A stretch of DNA of 64,000 bases from contig CAWHZD010000004.1 of assembly GCA_963833745.1 (NCBI GenBank), forward strand, positions 1,302,001 through 1,366,000. Reading direction: 5' to 3'. This document shows, piece after piece, positions 25,795 to 35,021 of this stretch (positions are counted from its first letter, which is position 1; the number at the start of each line of letters is the position of its first letter). The notes under the pieces were generated by a model, which saw nothing but the letters and a program-made list of their open reading frames with translations, had not been told where the DNA came from and ran no database searches. This DNA comes from AP-15 sp963833745. Its GTDB lineage: Bacteria > Pseudomonadota > Alphaproteobacteria > ATCC43930 > CGMCC-115725. Position numbers and translations under genes: made by a program.

Positions 25795-26661
25795 ATGTTG
25801 ACCATTCGCAATCCGGTCGAATGGAGCGTCGATCAAGTCAAGCACGCCGCCGAGGCTTTTGAAGAGGCCGGGCGGACCGTTCGGCGCGCCCAGGCGGAGT
25901 TGCATTCGCCGGCGCCGAGGGTTGTGCGGATCAGGGCAGCCGACCTCAAAGAGGTGCTGGCCGCCGGCTTCAAGGATTTCGCCGCAAGTCGCACCGACGT
26001 TGCGGTCCTGTGTCTGATCTACCCTGCGCTCGGGCTTCTCCTGGTGCGCTTCGCTTTCGGCTATGGGATGCTGCCGTTACTGTTTCCGTTGGCATCGGGT
26101 TTTGCATTGGTCGGGCCGTTCGCGGCGCTCGGTCTTTACGAGATGAGCCGGCGGCGCGAGCACGGGGCGGACATCGGGTGGGCCGACGCGCTTGGTGTGA
26201 TCCGCTCGTCGTCGATCGCGGCAATCGTGCTGCTGGGCATCGTCCTGATGGCGATCTTTCTGCTGTGGCTGGTCGCCGCCGAGGCGGTCTACATGCTGAC
26301 GCTTGGTCCCGAGCCGCCGATATCGGCGAGCGCCTTCATCCGGGACGTGTTCACGACCTATGCCGGGTGGACCATGGTCGCGGTCGGCATCGGCGTCGGC
26401 TTTCTGTTTGCCCTCGTCGTGCTGGCGATTGGCGCCGTCTCGTTCCCCCTGCTGCTCGACCGCGGCGCCGGGCTCGACACGGCGGTGGCGACGTCGGTGC
26501 GGGTTCTGCTCGCCAATCCCGGACCAATGGCCTGTTGGGGGATGGTTGTCGCCGCCGGGCTGGTGGTCGGGTCGATTCCGTTTTTCCTGGGTCTGGCCGT
26601 CGTCATGCCGGTGCTCGGCCACGCCACCTGGCACCTGTATCGCCGCGTGGTGCCGGGCTGA
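25795..26661 (+). CDS. DUF2189-family integral membrane protein
   Basis: 288 residues from the ATG at 25795 (GGGAGGA upstream); starts at 25774 and 25759 are in frame but less supported. The N-terminus is soluble (VRIRAADLKEVLAAGFKDF). About six membrane helices follow, for example LCLIYPALGLLLVRFAF, GFALVGPFAALGLYEM, AIVLLGIVLMAIFLLWLVA, MVAVGIGVGFLFALVVLA and MVVAAGLVVGSIPFFLGLAV. The ending GHATWHLYRRVV is typical of DUF2189. The role is unknown, and it stands as a single gene. Confidence 0.8.
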   Translation: MLTIRNPVEWSVDQVKHAAEAFEEAGRTVRRAQAELHSPAPRVVRIRAADLKEVLAAGFKDFAASRTDVAVLCLIYPALGLLLVRFAFGYGMLPLLFPLASGFALVGPFAALGLYEMSRRREHGADIGWADALGVIRSSSIAAIVLLGIVLMAIFLLWLVAAEAVYMLTLGPEPPISASAFIRDVFTTYAGWTMVAVGIGVGFLFALVVLAIGAVSFPLLLDRGAGLDTAVATSVRVLLANPGPMACWGMVVAAGLVVGSIPFFLGLAVVMPVLGHATWHLYRRVVPG

Positions 26662-26782
26662 TCGCCGTCAAGGTTTCGACAAGCCGGGAACCGATCCCGC
26701 GCCCGCGGGCGTTGCCCTTCGCAGGCGTGGCGTTACCGGCTGGCCAGACATCGCCGATCGTGCGGATCGACCCGCCACATTA

Positions 26783-26813
26783 ACCGGCACGGGCTAGAAC
26801 CGGCACGGGCTAG
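26783..26813. repeat. tandem repeat, 16-base unit x2
   Basis: ACCGGCACGGGCTAGA is followed directly by ACCGGCACGGGCTAG in the gap between the DUF2189 gene and the DUF3096 gene. Probably a simple duplication without function. Confidence 0.7.
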
Positions 26814-26947
26814 CTTGCGGCACGAGAATTCTGTCCCCCGCTAACTCTCGCAGCGACGACAGAAGCCAAGCACCGCTCCCGCTATTCGGGGGATATTAAC
26901 CTTCTCTTCAGCCTATTCTTTCGTGAGAGCGGCTAACTCCCGCCCAA

Positions 26948-27109
26948 TTAATGCGGAACGTGAAGGAGGATGTGTGGCCACAAGCCGATAAGACCGATCA
27001 GAATCAAATAGATGGCGACGACATAATTGAGGATTCGTGGAACCAGCAGGATCAGGATGCCGGCGATCAGCGCGACGAGCGGTTGTATGGCCACTATGTC
27101 GATCGTCAT
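26948..27109 (-). CDS. DUF3096-family small membrane protein
   Basis: 53 residues from the ATG at 27109. Two hydrophobic helices (IQPLVALIAGILILLVPR, VAIYLILIGLIGLW) are joined by ILNY, the typical DUF3096 pattern. Function is unknown in all members. The open frame extends upstream to 27244, but the extra part is Pro-rich noise overlapping the next gene. Confidence 0.75.
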   Translation of the reverse strand: MTIDIVAIQPLVALIAGILILLVPRILNYVVAIYLILIGLIGLWPHILLHVPH

Positions 27110-27203
27110 CGTGAGGACTTTCGGTTGGGGGCGATATGGAAGAAACGCAGACCCGCACCTTAGGTTTCGCGGTGGCCGTAGCGGAAGCGGATAAGGCGAA
27201 GGA

Positions 27204-27620
27204 ATGGGCGAGATTTTGACCGGTGGCTGCCTGTGCGGCGACATACGCTACCGCATCGACGCCGCCCCCGCGGAGGCGCTCTATTGCCATTGCCGCATGT
27301 GCCGGCGCGCCCACGGCGCCCCTGTTGTGGCGTGGCTCAGCATAGCGCGCGCAGATTTCAGCGTCACCTCAGGGAGGCCCTGCTCCTACCAATCCTCGCA
27401 TACAGCCATCCGCTGTTTCTGCGGTCGATGCGGCACGCCCCTCACCTGGGAATCCGTAGCGAACCTGTCTCTCGTCGATGTCGCCATCTCCACCCTCGAC
27501 GAGCCCGCGACGATCGCACCCGACCTGCATCTGTGGACCGATAGCCGGATATCATGGTTCGACACCGCGGACCATCTTCCCCGGTATGCAAAAAACGAGC
27601 GCCCCAAACCGGCTTTGTGA
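27204..27620 (+). CDS. GFA (CENP-V/glutathione-dependent formaldehyde-activating) family protein
   Basis: 138 residues. The zinc ligands of the family are visible: GGCLCGDIRYR, YCHCRMCRRAHGAP and CFCGRCGTPLTW. DLHLWTDSRISWFD near the end is also typical. Characterised members bind Zn and sometimes glutathione, but most are of unknown role. It is divergent from the DUF3096 gene. Confidence 0.9.
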   Translation: MGEILTGGCLCGDIRYRIDAAPAEALYCHCRMCRRAHGAPVVAWLSIARADFSVTSGRPCSYQSSHTAIRCFCGRCGTPLTWESVANLSLVDVAISTLDEPATIAPDLHLWTDSRISWFDTADHLPRYAKNERPKPAL

Positions 27621-27731
27621 TGCACGAGCGACCGCCCCCTGTCACCGCTGCGGGCACAGCGTGCCGATGCTATAATTAGCGCCTCGGGCGATGACATCCT
27701 CGCTCCTCACTATTGAGGTTGAGCGGTCTTC

Positions 27732-28872
27732 ATGCCGGACGGCAATCAGCCAAACCCGCCTTCAGGCGACGGAGTTGCCGCAATCCAAGCGCGGATGCCG
27801 GGGCAGTCTCCGACCGTACTTCGCGCCGTACCGGATCAGGCAGCGCCGGATCAGGCAGCGCCGGATCAGGTTGTCTCCGACCCGAAAGTTGCGGCAGCGG
27901 GGCATTACCGGCGGCGGGTGCTGCTGGTGCTGCTCGGGTTGGTGCTGGCGTTCGGCCTTTATTGGGGTTCGAGCTATGTCTTCGCCTATACCGACGACGC
28001 TTATGTGACCTCCGATCTCGTCGCCGTCGCCCCGCAGATCACCGGCCGCATCGTCGCCGTGCCGATCACCGACAACCAGGCCGTGGCCAAGGGAACCCTG
28101 CTCGCCGAGATTGACCCGACGCCATTTCAGCTGGACCTCGCGAAGCAAGTCGCCAAGCGTAGCGAAGCCGAGGCGCAACTCGCCGTCGATCACGACCTCG
28201 TCAAATCGGCAAAGTCGGCGCGTGACGTGGCCGCCGCCAAAGATCGGCTCGCAAGCGACAATCTGCACCGCGACCAACCGATCGCCGGCGCCGGTTTTTT
28301 GTCGCGACAGGCGCTCGACACGGCGACGGCCACGGCGCAGGAGGCCGCCGCCGCCCTCGCCGACGCCGAAACGGCGGTCGCCAAAGAGCGCCAGATGGAG
28401 GCGTTGCACGAGGCGACGATCCGGTCGATCACCGCCGAGATCGCCTATCTGCAATGGCAGCTCGATCAAACCAAGGTGCTGGCGCCGACCGACGGCACGA
28501 TTACCAATTTGACCTTGCGTACCGGCGACCAGGCGGTGGCGAACCAGCCGCTGCTCGGCTTGCGTCGACGCTCATGCCTGGCGGATTATGGCAAACTACA
28601 AGGAAAGCGTCATTCGCCACATGCAGGTGGGGCATACTGCATGGGTTTGGCTTGATGCCTATCCTTGGCATGTTCATCGCGCCATGGTTCAAGGCATTGC
28701 ACGAGGCATCAGTCGCCGGAAGACGCCGAACACCCTGCTTCCCTACGTCGAGCCGACCACCGACTGGATCCGCCTCGAGCGGCGCTTTCCGGTGACCCTG
28801 TTGCTGCGGAATCCGAACACGGATGTGACCCTGCACATGGGCTCCGATGCGCGCACGCTGATGTTTTACTGA
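27732..28872 (+). pseudogene. HlyD/EmrA-type efflux adaptor, one-base frameshift
   Basis: Membrane-fusion protein expected to link an inner-membrane exporter to the outer membrane. It has an N-terminal membrane helix (VLLVLLGLVLAFGLYWG) and a lipoyl half (YTDDAYVTSDLVAVAPQITG). A coiled coil spans about residues 125-230, and the second lipoyl half is VLAPTDGTITNLTLRTGDQA. Near 28563 an extra C shifts the frame. The proper C-terminus continues in the next frame as WRIMANYKESVIRHMQVGH to the stop at 28872. It lies 9 bases before the FUSC gene, the usual AaeA-AaeB type pairing. The otherwise clean sequence suggests a sequencing indel or a very recent mutation. Confidence 0.85.
27831..27870 (+). 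repeat. 15-base in-frame tandem repeat in the HlyD-like gene
   Basis: CCGGATCAGGCAGCG occurs twice plus 10 bases, encoding PDQAAPDQAAPDQ in the cytoplasmic N-terminal tail. It keeps the frame, so tail length can vary without harm. Confidence 0.85.
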
Positions 28873-28881
28873 GGCGGTCCA

Positions 28882-30018
28882 GTGCTGCGCGAAATCCCCG
28901 GAGCGCTCGCCACTGAACTGCGCTCGCTCGAGTGGCGCGGCCGCCGCGGCCTGGAGGCGGCGGAGGCGGCGGCATCGGTGAGCTTGGCGGTGCTCGCCGC
29001 GCTGGCGCTGCATTCCGACGAGCCCTGGTGGGCGGCAATCACCGCCTTCATGGTAACCCGCGCCGCGCCGGCGGAGGCGGTCTCGCGCAGCGTAATGCGG
29101 GTCGCCGGCAGCATCATTGGCGCGCTCGCCGCGCTCGTCGTGCTGCGGCTGTTTGTTTACCAGTCATTGCCGTTTTTGCTCTGTCTTTTCCTTTCGTCTT
29201 GCGTCGGCCTGTTCGGCTTTGTTACTTCGCGATACGGTTATGCCTGGCTGGTTGGCGCGGTGACGGCGTGCCTGGTCATGCTGATGTCGTTCGACCAGCC
29301 GCAAGCGGCATTCGACACCGCCGTCAACCGGGTCATCGACGTTATGATCGGAACGGCGGCGTCTTTGGTCGTCTGCGCGCTGAGCCCATTGCCGCCCGGT
29401 GGAGTTGCACCCCCCGCCAGCCTGCTGGAACCGCCGCCGCTGGCCTTTTGGCGCCGGCGCTACGGTGCCGAGCTGCGGCGCTGGCTTCCCGCCAATCGGC
29501 CGCTGCTGGTGCATGCCTGCCGCGGCGGGCTGACCGTTATGCTATTGCCGGCGTTGGCGGAGTGGATCGCGCCGGTGAGCCCGGTCACGATGGGGGTCAC
29601 CGCGGTTATTGTCATGTCGATCCCGACGACCGCGATCATTCAGTCCGACAACCGGGCCATCATCCAGCGCGGGGTACACCGGCTGATCGGCTGCCTGATC
29701 GGCGCGCTCGTCGGCCTCGCCTGCCTCGCCTTTGTCGGCGACGACTTCCTGCTGTGGATTGCACTGATCCCACCCGGGATCTGGCTGTGCTCGCAAATCC
29801 AGACCGGGACGACCGGCGTCAGCTATATCGGAACCCAGGCGATGTTCTCTTACCTGATGAGCATGCTGCAGGGCCAAGGCCCGCCGGACACGATCGCCCC
29901 CGGCTTCAGTCGCCTGGTCGGCGTCATGGGCGGGCTGTCGATCCTGTTTGTCGTCACCCTCGCCCTGTCGCTGATCCCGCTGTCGCAGCCCTCCCCAGCC
30001 CCCGCCGCCGGCGATTGA
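28882..30018 (+). CDS. FUSC-family (AaeB-like) aromatic-acid/fusaric-acid efflux transporter
   Basis: 378-residue membrane protein with two six-helix halves. The first half includes AVLAALALHSDEPWWAAITA and VAGSIIGALAALVVLRLFV; the second begins near VMLLPALAEWIAPVSPVTMG and includes IIQRGVHRLIGCLIGALVG. FUSC proteins work with an HlyD-type adaptor, which is the gene directly upstream. Export of aromatic acids or similar toxic compounds is the likely role. The start is GTG at 28882. It is shorter than E. coli AaeB (about 650 residues) but typical of the short branch. Confidence 0.85.
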   Translation: MLREIPGALATELRSLEWRGRRGLEAAEAAASVSLAVLAALALHSDEPWWAAITAFMVTRAAPAEAVSRSVMRVAGSIIGALAALVVLRLFVYQSLPFLLCLFLSSCVGLFGFVTSRYGYAWLVGAVTACLVMLMSFDQPQAAFDTAVNRVIDVMIGTAASLVVCALSPLPPGGVAPPASLLEPPPLAFWRRRYGAELRRWLPANRPLLVHACRGGLTVMLLPALAEWIAPVSPVTMGVTAVIVMSIPTTAIIQSDNRAIIQRGVHRLIGCLIGALVGLACLAFVGDDFLLWIALIPPGIWLCSQIQTGTTGVSYIGTQAMFSYLMSMLQGQGPPDTIAPGFSRLVGVMGGLSILFVVTLALSLIPLSQPSPAPAAGD

Positions 30019-30058
30019 CAAGGGGCTTCGGCGACGGTCTGATCGGCTTCAGCATCTC

Positions 30059-31123
30059 ATGAATCAGGAGGGGGCGTTGGCCAAGTACAGGATCGCGACA
30101 CCAGCGGGGGCAAGTTTCACGGTCGCCGGCGGCGGCTATGGCTACGAAATGGAGGCGCTGACGCCGATCGACGCCGAGATGGTCGAGATCCCGGCCGGAT
30201 CGGAGGACGAGTTCGTTGCTGCTGCGAAGGACGCCGACGCCCTCTATGCCAAGGGTCGCCCGATCACCAAGAAGATGATCGACGGGCTGCAGCGCTGCAA
30301 AATCATTTCGCTCGGCAGCGTCGGCGTCGACTCGGTCGATGTCGAGGCCGCGACGGCCAAGGGCATTCCGGTCACCAATTGCCCCGACACCTTTATCGAG
30401 GAAGTCGCCGACCACGCGATGACCTTGATCCTCGCCACCCATCGCCGGCTGATCGAACAGGACCGGATGGTGCGCGACGGCCGCTGGTCCGAAGGCCGGC
30501 CGGCCTTGCTCAAGATCCCGCGCCTGCGGGGCATGACGCTCGGCCTGATCGCCTTTGGCCACGTCGCCCGCGCCGTTGCCGAGCGCGCCAAGCCGTTCGG
30601 CCTGCACGTCATCGCCTACGACCCGTATATCGAAGAGATCGTCATGGTCGAGCGCGGCGTCGAGCCGGTCAGCCTCGCCGAACTGCTGGCGCGCGCCGAC
30701 ATCCTCTCGATGCACACCCCGGCAACCGAAAGCGCCAACCGGCTTATTCGCGAAGAGCATTTCCGGCAGATGAAAAAGACTGCGATCTATGTCTCGACCG
30801 GGCGCGGGCCGACGACCGACGAGGCGGCGCTGATCAAGGCGCTCGACGAGGGGATGATCGCCGGGGCCGGTCTCGACGTCCTCGAACGGGAGCCCCCCGG
30901 CGGCAACAACCCGTTGCTGCGCATGGACAAGGTGATCCTGACCGCGCATGTCGCCTCGGCCACGGCCCGGTTCGACCCGGCGCGCCGGCGGCGGGTGGGT
31001 CTCGAATTGTCGCTGGCGCTGTCGGGCAAATGGCCGATGTCCTGCGTCAACCCGTCAGTGCTGGCCAAGGGCGATCTCAAGCGCTGGCAGCCGGTGTCGA
31101 TGGAGCGCGGCCCGAATTCCTGA
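30059..31123 (+). CDS. D-isomer-specific 2-hydroxyacid dehydrogenase
   Basis: NAD-dependent reductase of the hydroxypyruvate/glyoxylate/phosphoglycerate dehydrogenase type, 354 residues. The nucleotide-binding loop is GLIAFGHVARAVA, where the third Gly of G-x-G-x-x-G is Ala. The catalytic residues are Arg in VSTGRGPTTDE, Glu in LDVLEREPPGG and His in LTAHVASATAR. The start is ambiguous: a strong GGAGGGGG lies inside the frame just before a TTG at 30077, so translation may begin there rather than at the ATG at 30059. It sits upstream of an SMP-30 gene, suggesting sugar-acid catabolism. Confidence 0.9.
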   Translation: MNQEGALAKYRIATPAGASFTVAGGGYGYEMEALTPIDAEMVEIPAGSEDEFVAAAKDADALYAKGRPITKKMIDGLQRCKIISLGSVGVDSVDVEAATAKGIPVTNCPDTFIEEVADHAMTLILATHRRLIEQDRMVRDGRWSEGRPALLKIPRLRGMTLGLIAFGHVARAVAERAKPFGLHVIAYDPYIEEIVMVERGVEPVSLAELLARADILSMHTPATESANRLIREEHFRQMKKTAIYVSTGRGPTTDEAALIKALDEGMIAGAGLDVLEREPPGGNNPLLRMDKVILTAHVASATARFDPARRRRVGLELSLALSGKWPMSCVNPSVLAKGDLKRWQPVSMERGPNS

Positions 31124-31133
31124 GGCAAGAACG

Positions 31134-31226
31134 CTTCAGCGCAAAGGACGCAGAGTAATCGCAAAGGACGCGAGCCGTGAGGAAACCCTCAGCGACCTTC
31201 GCGCATCCTTTGCGACCTTTGCGGTG
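31134..31226. repeat. intergenic palindromic repeat (GCAAAGGACGC type)
   Basis: GCAAAGGACGC occurs at 31141 and 31161 and is followed by the inverse motif GCATCCTTTGCGACCTTTGC at 31203-31222. It forms a long imperfect hairpin between two same-strand genes. Such AAGGACGC-rich palindromes recur in many proteobacterial genomes between genes. Confidence 0.6.
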
Positions 31227-31285
31227 AAAATTGACTTCGCCATACTCTCCCGACTGCCATCAGGAAATACTAGGGAAGAAACGCA

Positions 31286-32221
31286 ATGCCCGACGAACCA
31301 ATCCGCTATCCCGACCCCGGCATAAAGATTTTCGACCCGCGCTTTTCGGCGCTGGTCCTGGGCAACGCCGCGATCGAGCGCATTGCGGCCGGCTGTCGGT
31401 TCACCGAAGGACCGGTGTGGTTCGGCGACGGCCGCTTTTTGCTGTGGAGCGACATCCCCAACGACCGAATCATGAAATGGGAGGAGGAGACCGGGGCCGT
31501 CGGCGTCTTTCGCAAGCCGTCGCACTATGCGAACGGAAATACTCGCGACCGCCAGGGCCGGCTCGTGACCTGTGAAATGGATGCCCAGCGGCTGACGCGC
31601 ACCGAATATGACGGCACGATCACGGTGCTGGCCGAGCGCTTCGACGGCAATCAGCTCACCGGGCCTAACGACGTCGTCGTTCGATCCGACGGCTCGATCT
31701 GGTTCAGCGACAACGGCGCCGGCATCCGCGGCAACTACCTCGGCCACAAAGGCACGCCGGAACTGCCGTACCGGGTGTACCGGATCGACGGGCGGACCGG
31801 GGCGGTCACGATCGCGGTCGATGACATGGAGCGGCCGAACGGGCTCGCGTTTTCGCCCGACGAAACCCGGCTCTATGTCGTCGACACGCCCGGCGGTGCA
31901 AAGACCGTGCATGTCTACGATATGGTCGATGACGGCGCCAGGGCGGTTGACGGCCGCGTCTTTTTCGATGCGATGCCGGGCTATGCCGACGGCATCCGCT
32001 GTGATGCCGAGGGCAATTTGTGGTGCGGCTTTTCGGGCGGCGAGGGCGAGGACGGCGTCGCCGTCTTCGCGCCCGACGGCGACCTGATCGGGCGCATCCT
32101 GCTGCCCGAGCGCTGCGCCAATGTCTGTTTTGGCGGGTTTAAGCGCAACCGCCTGTTCATGGCCGCGAGCCAGTCGGTCTATTCGCTTTATGTCGAGGCG
32201 CAAGGCGTCACGGGTGGCTAG
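31286..32221 (+). CDS. SMP-30/gluconolactonase family lactone hydrolase
   Basis: 311 residues, a six-bladed beta-propeller hydrolase. The metal-site Glu is in CRFTEGPVWFGDGRFLLWSD. The propeller motifs LTGPNDVVVRSDGSIWFSD and ERPNGLAFSPDETRLYVVD carry the Asn and Asp ligands. GYADGIRCDAEGNLWCG ends the site. Likely substrate is a sugar-acid lactone, consistent with the dehydrogenase just upstream. The ATG at 31286 has GGGAAG upstream. Confidence 0.9.
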   Translation: MPDEPIRYPDPGIKIFDPRFSALVLGNAAIERIAAGCRFTEGPVWFGDGRFLLWSDIPNDRIMKWEEETGAVGVFRKPSHYANGNTRDRQGRLVTCEMDAQRLTRTEYDGTITVLAERFDGNQLTGPNDVVVRSDGSIWFSDNGAGIRGNYLGHKGTPELPYRVYRIDGRTGAVTIAVDDMERPNGLAFSPDETRLYVVDTPGGAKTVHVYDMVDDGARAVDGRVFFDAMPGYADGIRCDAEGNLWCGFSGGEGEDGVAVFAPDGDLIGRILLPERCANVCFGGFKRNRLFMAASQSVYSLYVEAQGVTGG

Positions 32222-32358
32222 CGCGGCTTTAAGATAAGGGTTCGCCGGGCTTCCGTGCCGGGACCACCCGCACCACTGAACGACCTCAGCATGCGAGTGA
32301 GTGGCTTCAGTCGCCGATTGGAGATATCTTGTGAGCGCGACGCCTACGGGAGAATCCG

Positions 32359-32823
32359 ATGATCAAGGGTCTGCACCACAATGCCTATCGTTGCCGGGAT
32401 TCAGAGGAAACGCGGGTCTTCTACGAGGATTTTCTCGGGCTTCGGCTGGTCAGCGCGTTCGAGATCAACGAGGGCCGCGCGCTGCACACCTTTTTTGAGA
32501 TGGATGACGGCTCCTGCCTCGCCTTTTTCGAGGTGCCCGACTCGCCGTTCGAGTTCAAGAAGCAGGATTCGCTGGACCTGCACATCGCGCTCGGCGTCGA
32601 GCCCATGACCTTCGACAGCATGCTGCGGAAGGCGAAGGCGGAAGGCCGCGAGGTCCGCGGGCCTGTCGACCATGGCTTTGTGCGCTCGATTTATTTTCGC
32701 GACCCCAACGGCTACGTCATCGAATTGACCGCCGCCACCGGCACGCACGGCGAAATCATGGACCCCGCGGTGTCGAAGCCGCACGCGGCGCTCGCACACT
32801 GGCAGGCGGCAAAGAGCCACTGA
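32359..32823 (+). CDS. glyoxalase/VOC-superfamily protein
   Basis: 154 residues with the two beta-alpha-beta-beta-beta units of the vicinal oxygen chelate fold. Likely metal ligands are His in KGLHHNAYRCRDSEETR, His in LDLHIALGV and Glu in NGYVIELTAATG. It could be a dioxygenase or glyoxalase. The ATG at 32359 gives the standard family N-terminus. It lies on the same strand as the lactonase, 137 bases on. Confidence 0.85.
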   Translation: MIKGLHHNAYRCRDSEETRVFYEDFLGLRLVSAFEINEGRALHTFFEMDDGSCLAFFEVPDSPFEFKKQDSLDLHIALGVEPMTFDSMLRKAKAEGREVRGPVDHGFVRSIYFRDPNGYVIELTAATGTHGEIMDPAVSKPHAALAHWQAAKSH

Positions 32824-33005
32824 TCTCCCGCAGGGCATCTGCGATTTGTCAGCCTTTGGTGTTCTTCGGTTCGGATTTACCTGAAAGATCCTTCGGGAGG
32901 GCTCGATCTGGGTGGATTCCCCAGGGAATGAGCAAACGCTGCCCCAACAGCCCATAAGATACCGCGAGATAGAGCGCAGTCCGGAATTCCTGGGAGGGAA
33001 GCGAG

Positions 33006-34117
33006 ATGGCAGACAAGATTCGGCTGGGTCTGATCGGCGCCAGCGTCAGGGGTACCTAATCGTCCCGTTCGCACCTGCCAGCCGCGCAGGCGAGCTCGGA
33101 GGTGGAGTTGACGGCGGTCTGCACCACCAGAGCCGACAGCGCCGAGGCGGCACGCCAGGCTTATGGCGCCCGGCTGGCCTTCGACGACTACCATCGGATG
33201 GTCGCCTCGCCGGAAATCGACGCGGTAGCGGTGGTCGTGCGCGTGCCGTCGCACTACGCCCCGACCAAGGCGGCGCTGGAGGCGGGCAAGCACGTCTACT
33301 GCGAATGGCCGCTGGGGCGGACGACGGTGGAGGCGGTGGAGCTGGCGGCATTGGCCAAATCCAAGGGGCTGGTCACCGCGGTCGGGCTGCAGGCCCGGGT
33401 CAATCCCGCCGTGATGTACATGAAGGAACTACTCGAGGCCGGCTATGTCGGCGAGATCATGGCGGTCCACGTCAGCCTGATGCGCGAAGGGGTCCTGTCC
33501 CGGCCGTCGAACCGCACCTGGCAGCGCGACGCCGAGCTCGGCGCCAACACCTTGACCATTGCCAACGGCCACACGGTGGACGCCATGCGCTTTGTCGCCG
33601 GTGATTTCAGCCGGCTGTCCGCGGTGGTGACGACCCAGGCAAAGCAGTGGCTCGACACCGGAACAAACACGCTGTTGGACGTCACCTCGCCCGACAACGT
33701 GCTGCTCAGCGGCCGGCTGGCGAGGGGTGCGGTGGCGTCGGTCCACATCGGCGCCATTCCGTTCGCCGGCAGCGGCTACCGCATGGAAATCTACGGGCGC
33801 GACGGGACCTTGGTCGCATCCGGCGAGGATTCGCCGCAGCTGGGCGAGGTTTCCCTGCACGGGGCGAAGGGCGGCAACACCTTGGCGCCGATGCCGGTGC
33901 CGCAGCGCTTCACCATTGCGGCACCCGCCACGCCGTCGGGTGAAGCCTTCAACGTCGGCCAGATGTACACGCTGTTCGCCCAAGCGATTCGAGATCAGCC
34001 GATCAGTAACGGCAACAGCCGGCAGCCAAATTTCGCGACCGCGGTCTGACCTGCACCGCCTGCGTCGACGCCATCAAAGAGGCGTCAGACAACGGCCGCG
34101 CGGTGACGGTCGAGTAG
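33006..34117 (+). pseudogene. Gfo/Idh/MocA-family oxidoreductase, three lesions
   Basis: The gene starts at the ATG at 33006 (MADKIRLGLIGASVRGT), with the Rossmann Gly-rich loop. It meets an in-frame TAA at codon 18 (33057-33059) where relatives have Trp. The frame then continues intact through VYCEWPLGRTTVEAVELAAL and GLQARVNPAVMYMKELLEAG to 34046. An extra T at about 34047 creates a stop, and an extra C at about 34063 shifts the frame again. After correcting these the end reads DAIKEASDNGRAVTVE and a stop at 34117. Initiation downstream would lose the NAD-binding loop. It was probably an NADP-dependent sugar or sugar-acid dehydrogenase. Confidence 0.85.
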
Positions 34118-34193
34118 CTGTCTTTTTGAGTTTCCGCGCCTACAGTCAAACCACAACATCTTGATTTGACCTCGTATGGTGTAATGGCGACCC

Positions 34194-35021
34194 GTGACTG
34201 ACGAACTGGACAATCTGGCGCGAGTGCGCGCGGCGATCATCGCCAAAAAAGCCGAACTTGACGGCCTGCGAAACCGTGCGCCCGGCGCGCTCGATAATCT
34301 TGCCCATGCGCATGACTTGGAACTGACTTACACATCCAACGCGATAGAAGGCAACAAGCTGAACGCCGCCGAGACTACCCTTGTGATCGAGCAAGGCATC
34401 ACGATTGGCGGCAAGCCCCTCAAGGATCACCTCGAAGCCCTCGATCACTTCGACGCGCTTCGTTATGTGCGCGCGCTGGCGCGGGAAGCGCAGCCGTTCA
34501 GCGAAGCCGACATTCGTAGCCTGCATCGCATCGTGCTGCATCGATCCAATCGCGACATCGCCGGGCGTTATGCCGATCAGGGCCGCTTTGTCGTCACCGA
34601 TAGCGGGCGGCGCAGCTTCCCGTCGCCCGCTGAAGTCCCGGCGCTGATGGGCGACTTCGCGCAATGGCTTGGCGCGGCCCCGCCGACACCGGAAACCGCC
34701 TTCACCGCGCATCGCCGCCTTGTTGAAATTCACCCGTTCAATGACGGCAACGGGCGCACGGCGCGGCTGATGATGAATCTGATATTGCTCCGGGGTGGCT
34801 ATCCCCCGGTAGCCGTGCGCCCGGGAGACCGCCCGGCCTACATCGCCGCGTTACAGGACGCGCAGGCCGGTCGCGGCACCGCGAGCTTTGATCGACTGCT
34901 TTACGCGCGCTTGGACGCTACCTTGGGGGAGTACTTAAGCGCCTCGAAAGAGGCGCTGGCCACCGACCGCTCCGCCCCGGCAAAGCCGAAGGCCGACGAG
35001 CCGGGGCCGCGCTCCAAATAG
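34194..35021 (+). CDS. Fic-domain protein (AMP-transferase type, class II)
   Basis: 275 residues. The Fic catalytic loop HPFNDGNGRTAR is at about residues 180-191, with the His, Asp/Glu and both Arg positions intact. The inhibitory helix motif S-x-x-x-E-G is at about 48-53 (TSNAIEGN), placing the auto-inhibited class II type where the switch helix precedes the Fic core. Such enzymes transfer AMP (or another phosphate-linked group) to a Tyr, Ser or Thr of a target protein. The start is GTG at 34194. No antitoxin-like neighbour is seen. It follows directly on a dead oxidoreductase gene. Confidence 0.9.
   Translation: MTDELDNLARVRAAIIAKKAELDGLRNRAPGALDNLAHAHDLELTYTSNAIEGNKLNAAETTLVIEQGITIGGKPLKDHLEALDHFDALRYVRALAREAQPFSEADIRSLHRIVLHRSNRDIAGRYADQGRFVVTDSGRRSFPSPAEVPALMGDFAQWLGAAPPTPETAFTAHRRLVEIHPFNDGNGRTARLMMNLILLRGGYPPVAVRPGDRPAYIAALQDAQAGRGTASFDRLLYARLDATLGEYLSASKEALATDRSAPAKPKADEPGPRSK

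Noticed and set aside
31134..31226. Possible short CRISPR-like repeat (GCAAAGGACGC twice)
   Set aside because: Only two copies 20 bases apart, with an inverted partner; it fits a palindromic intergenic repeat, not an array.
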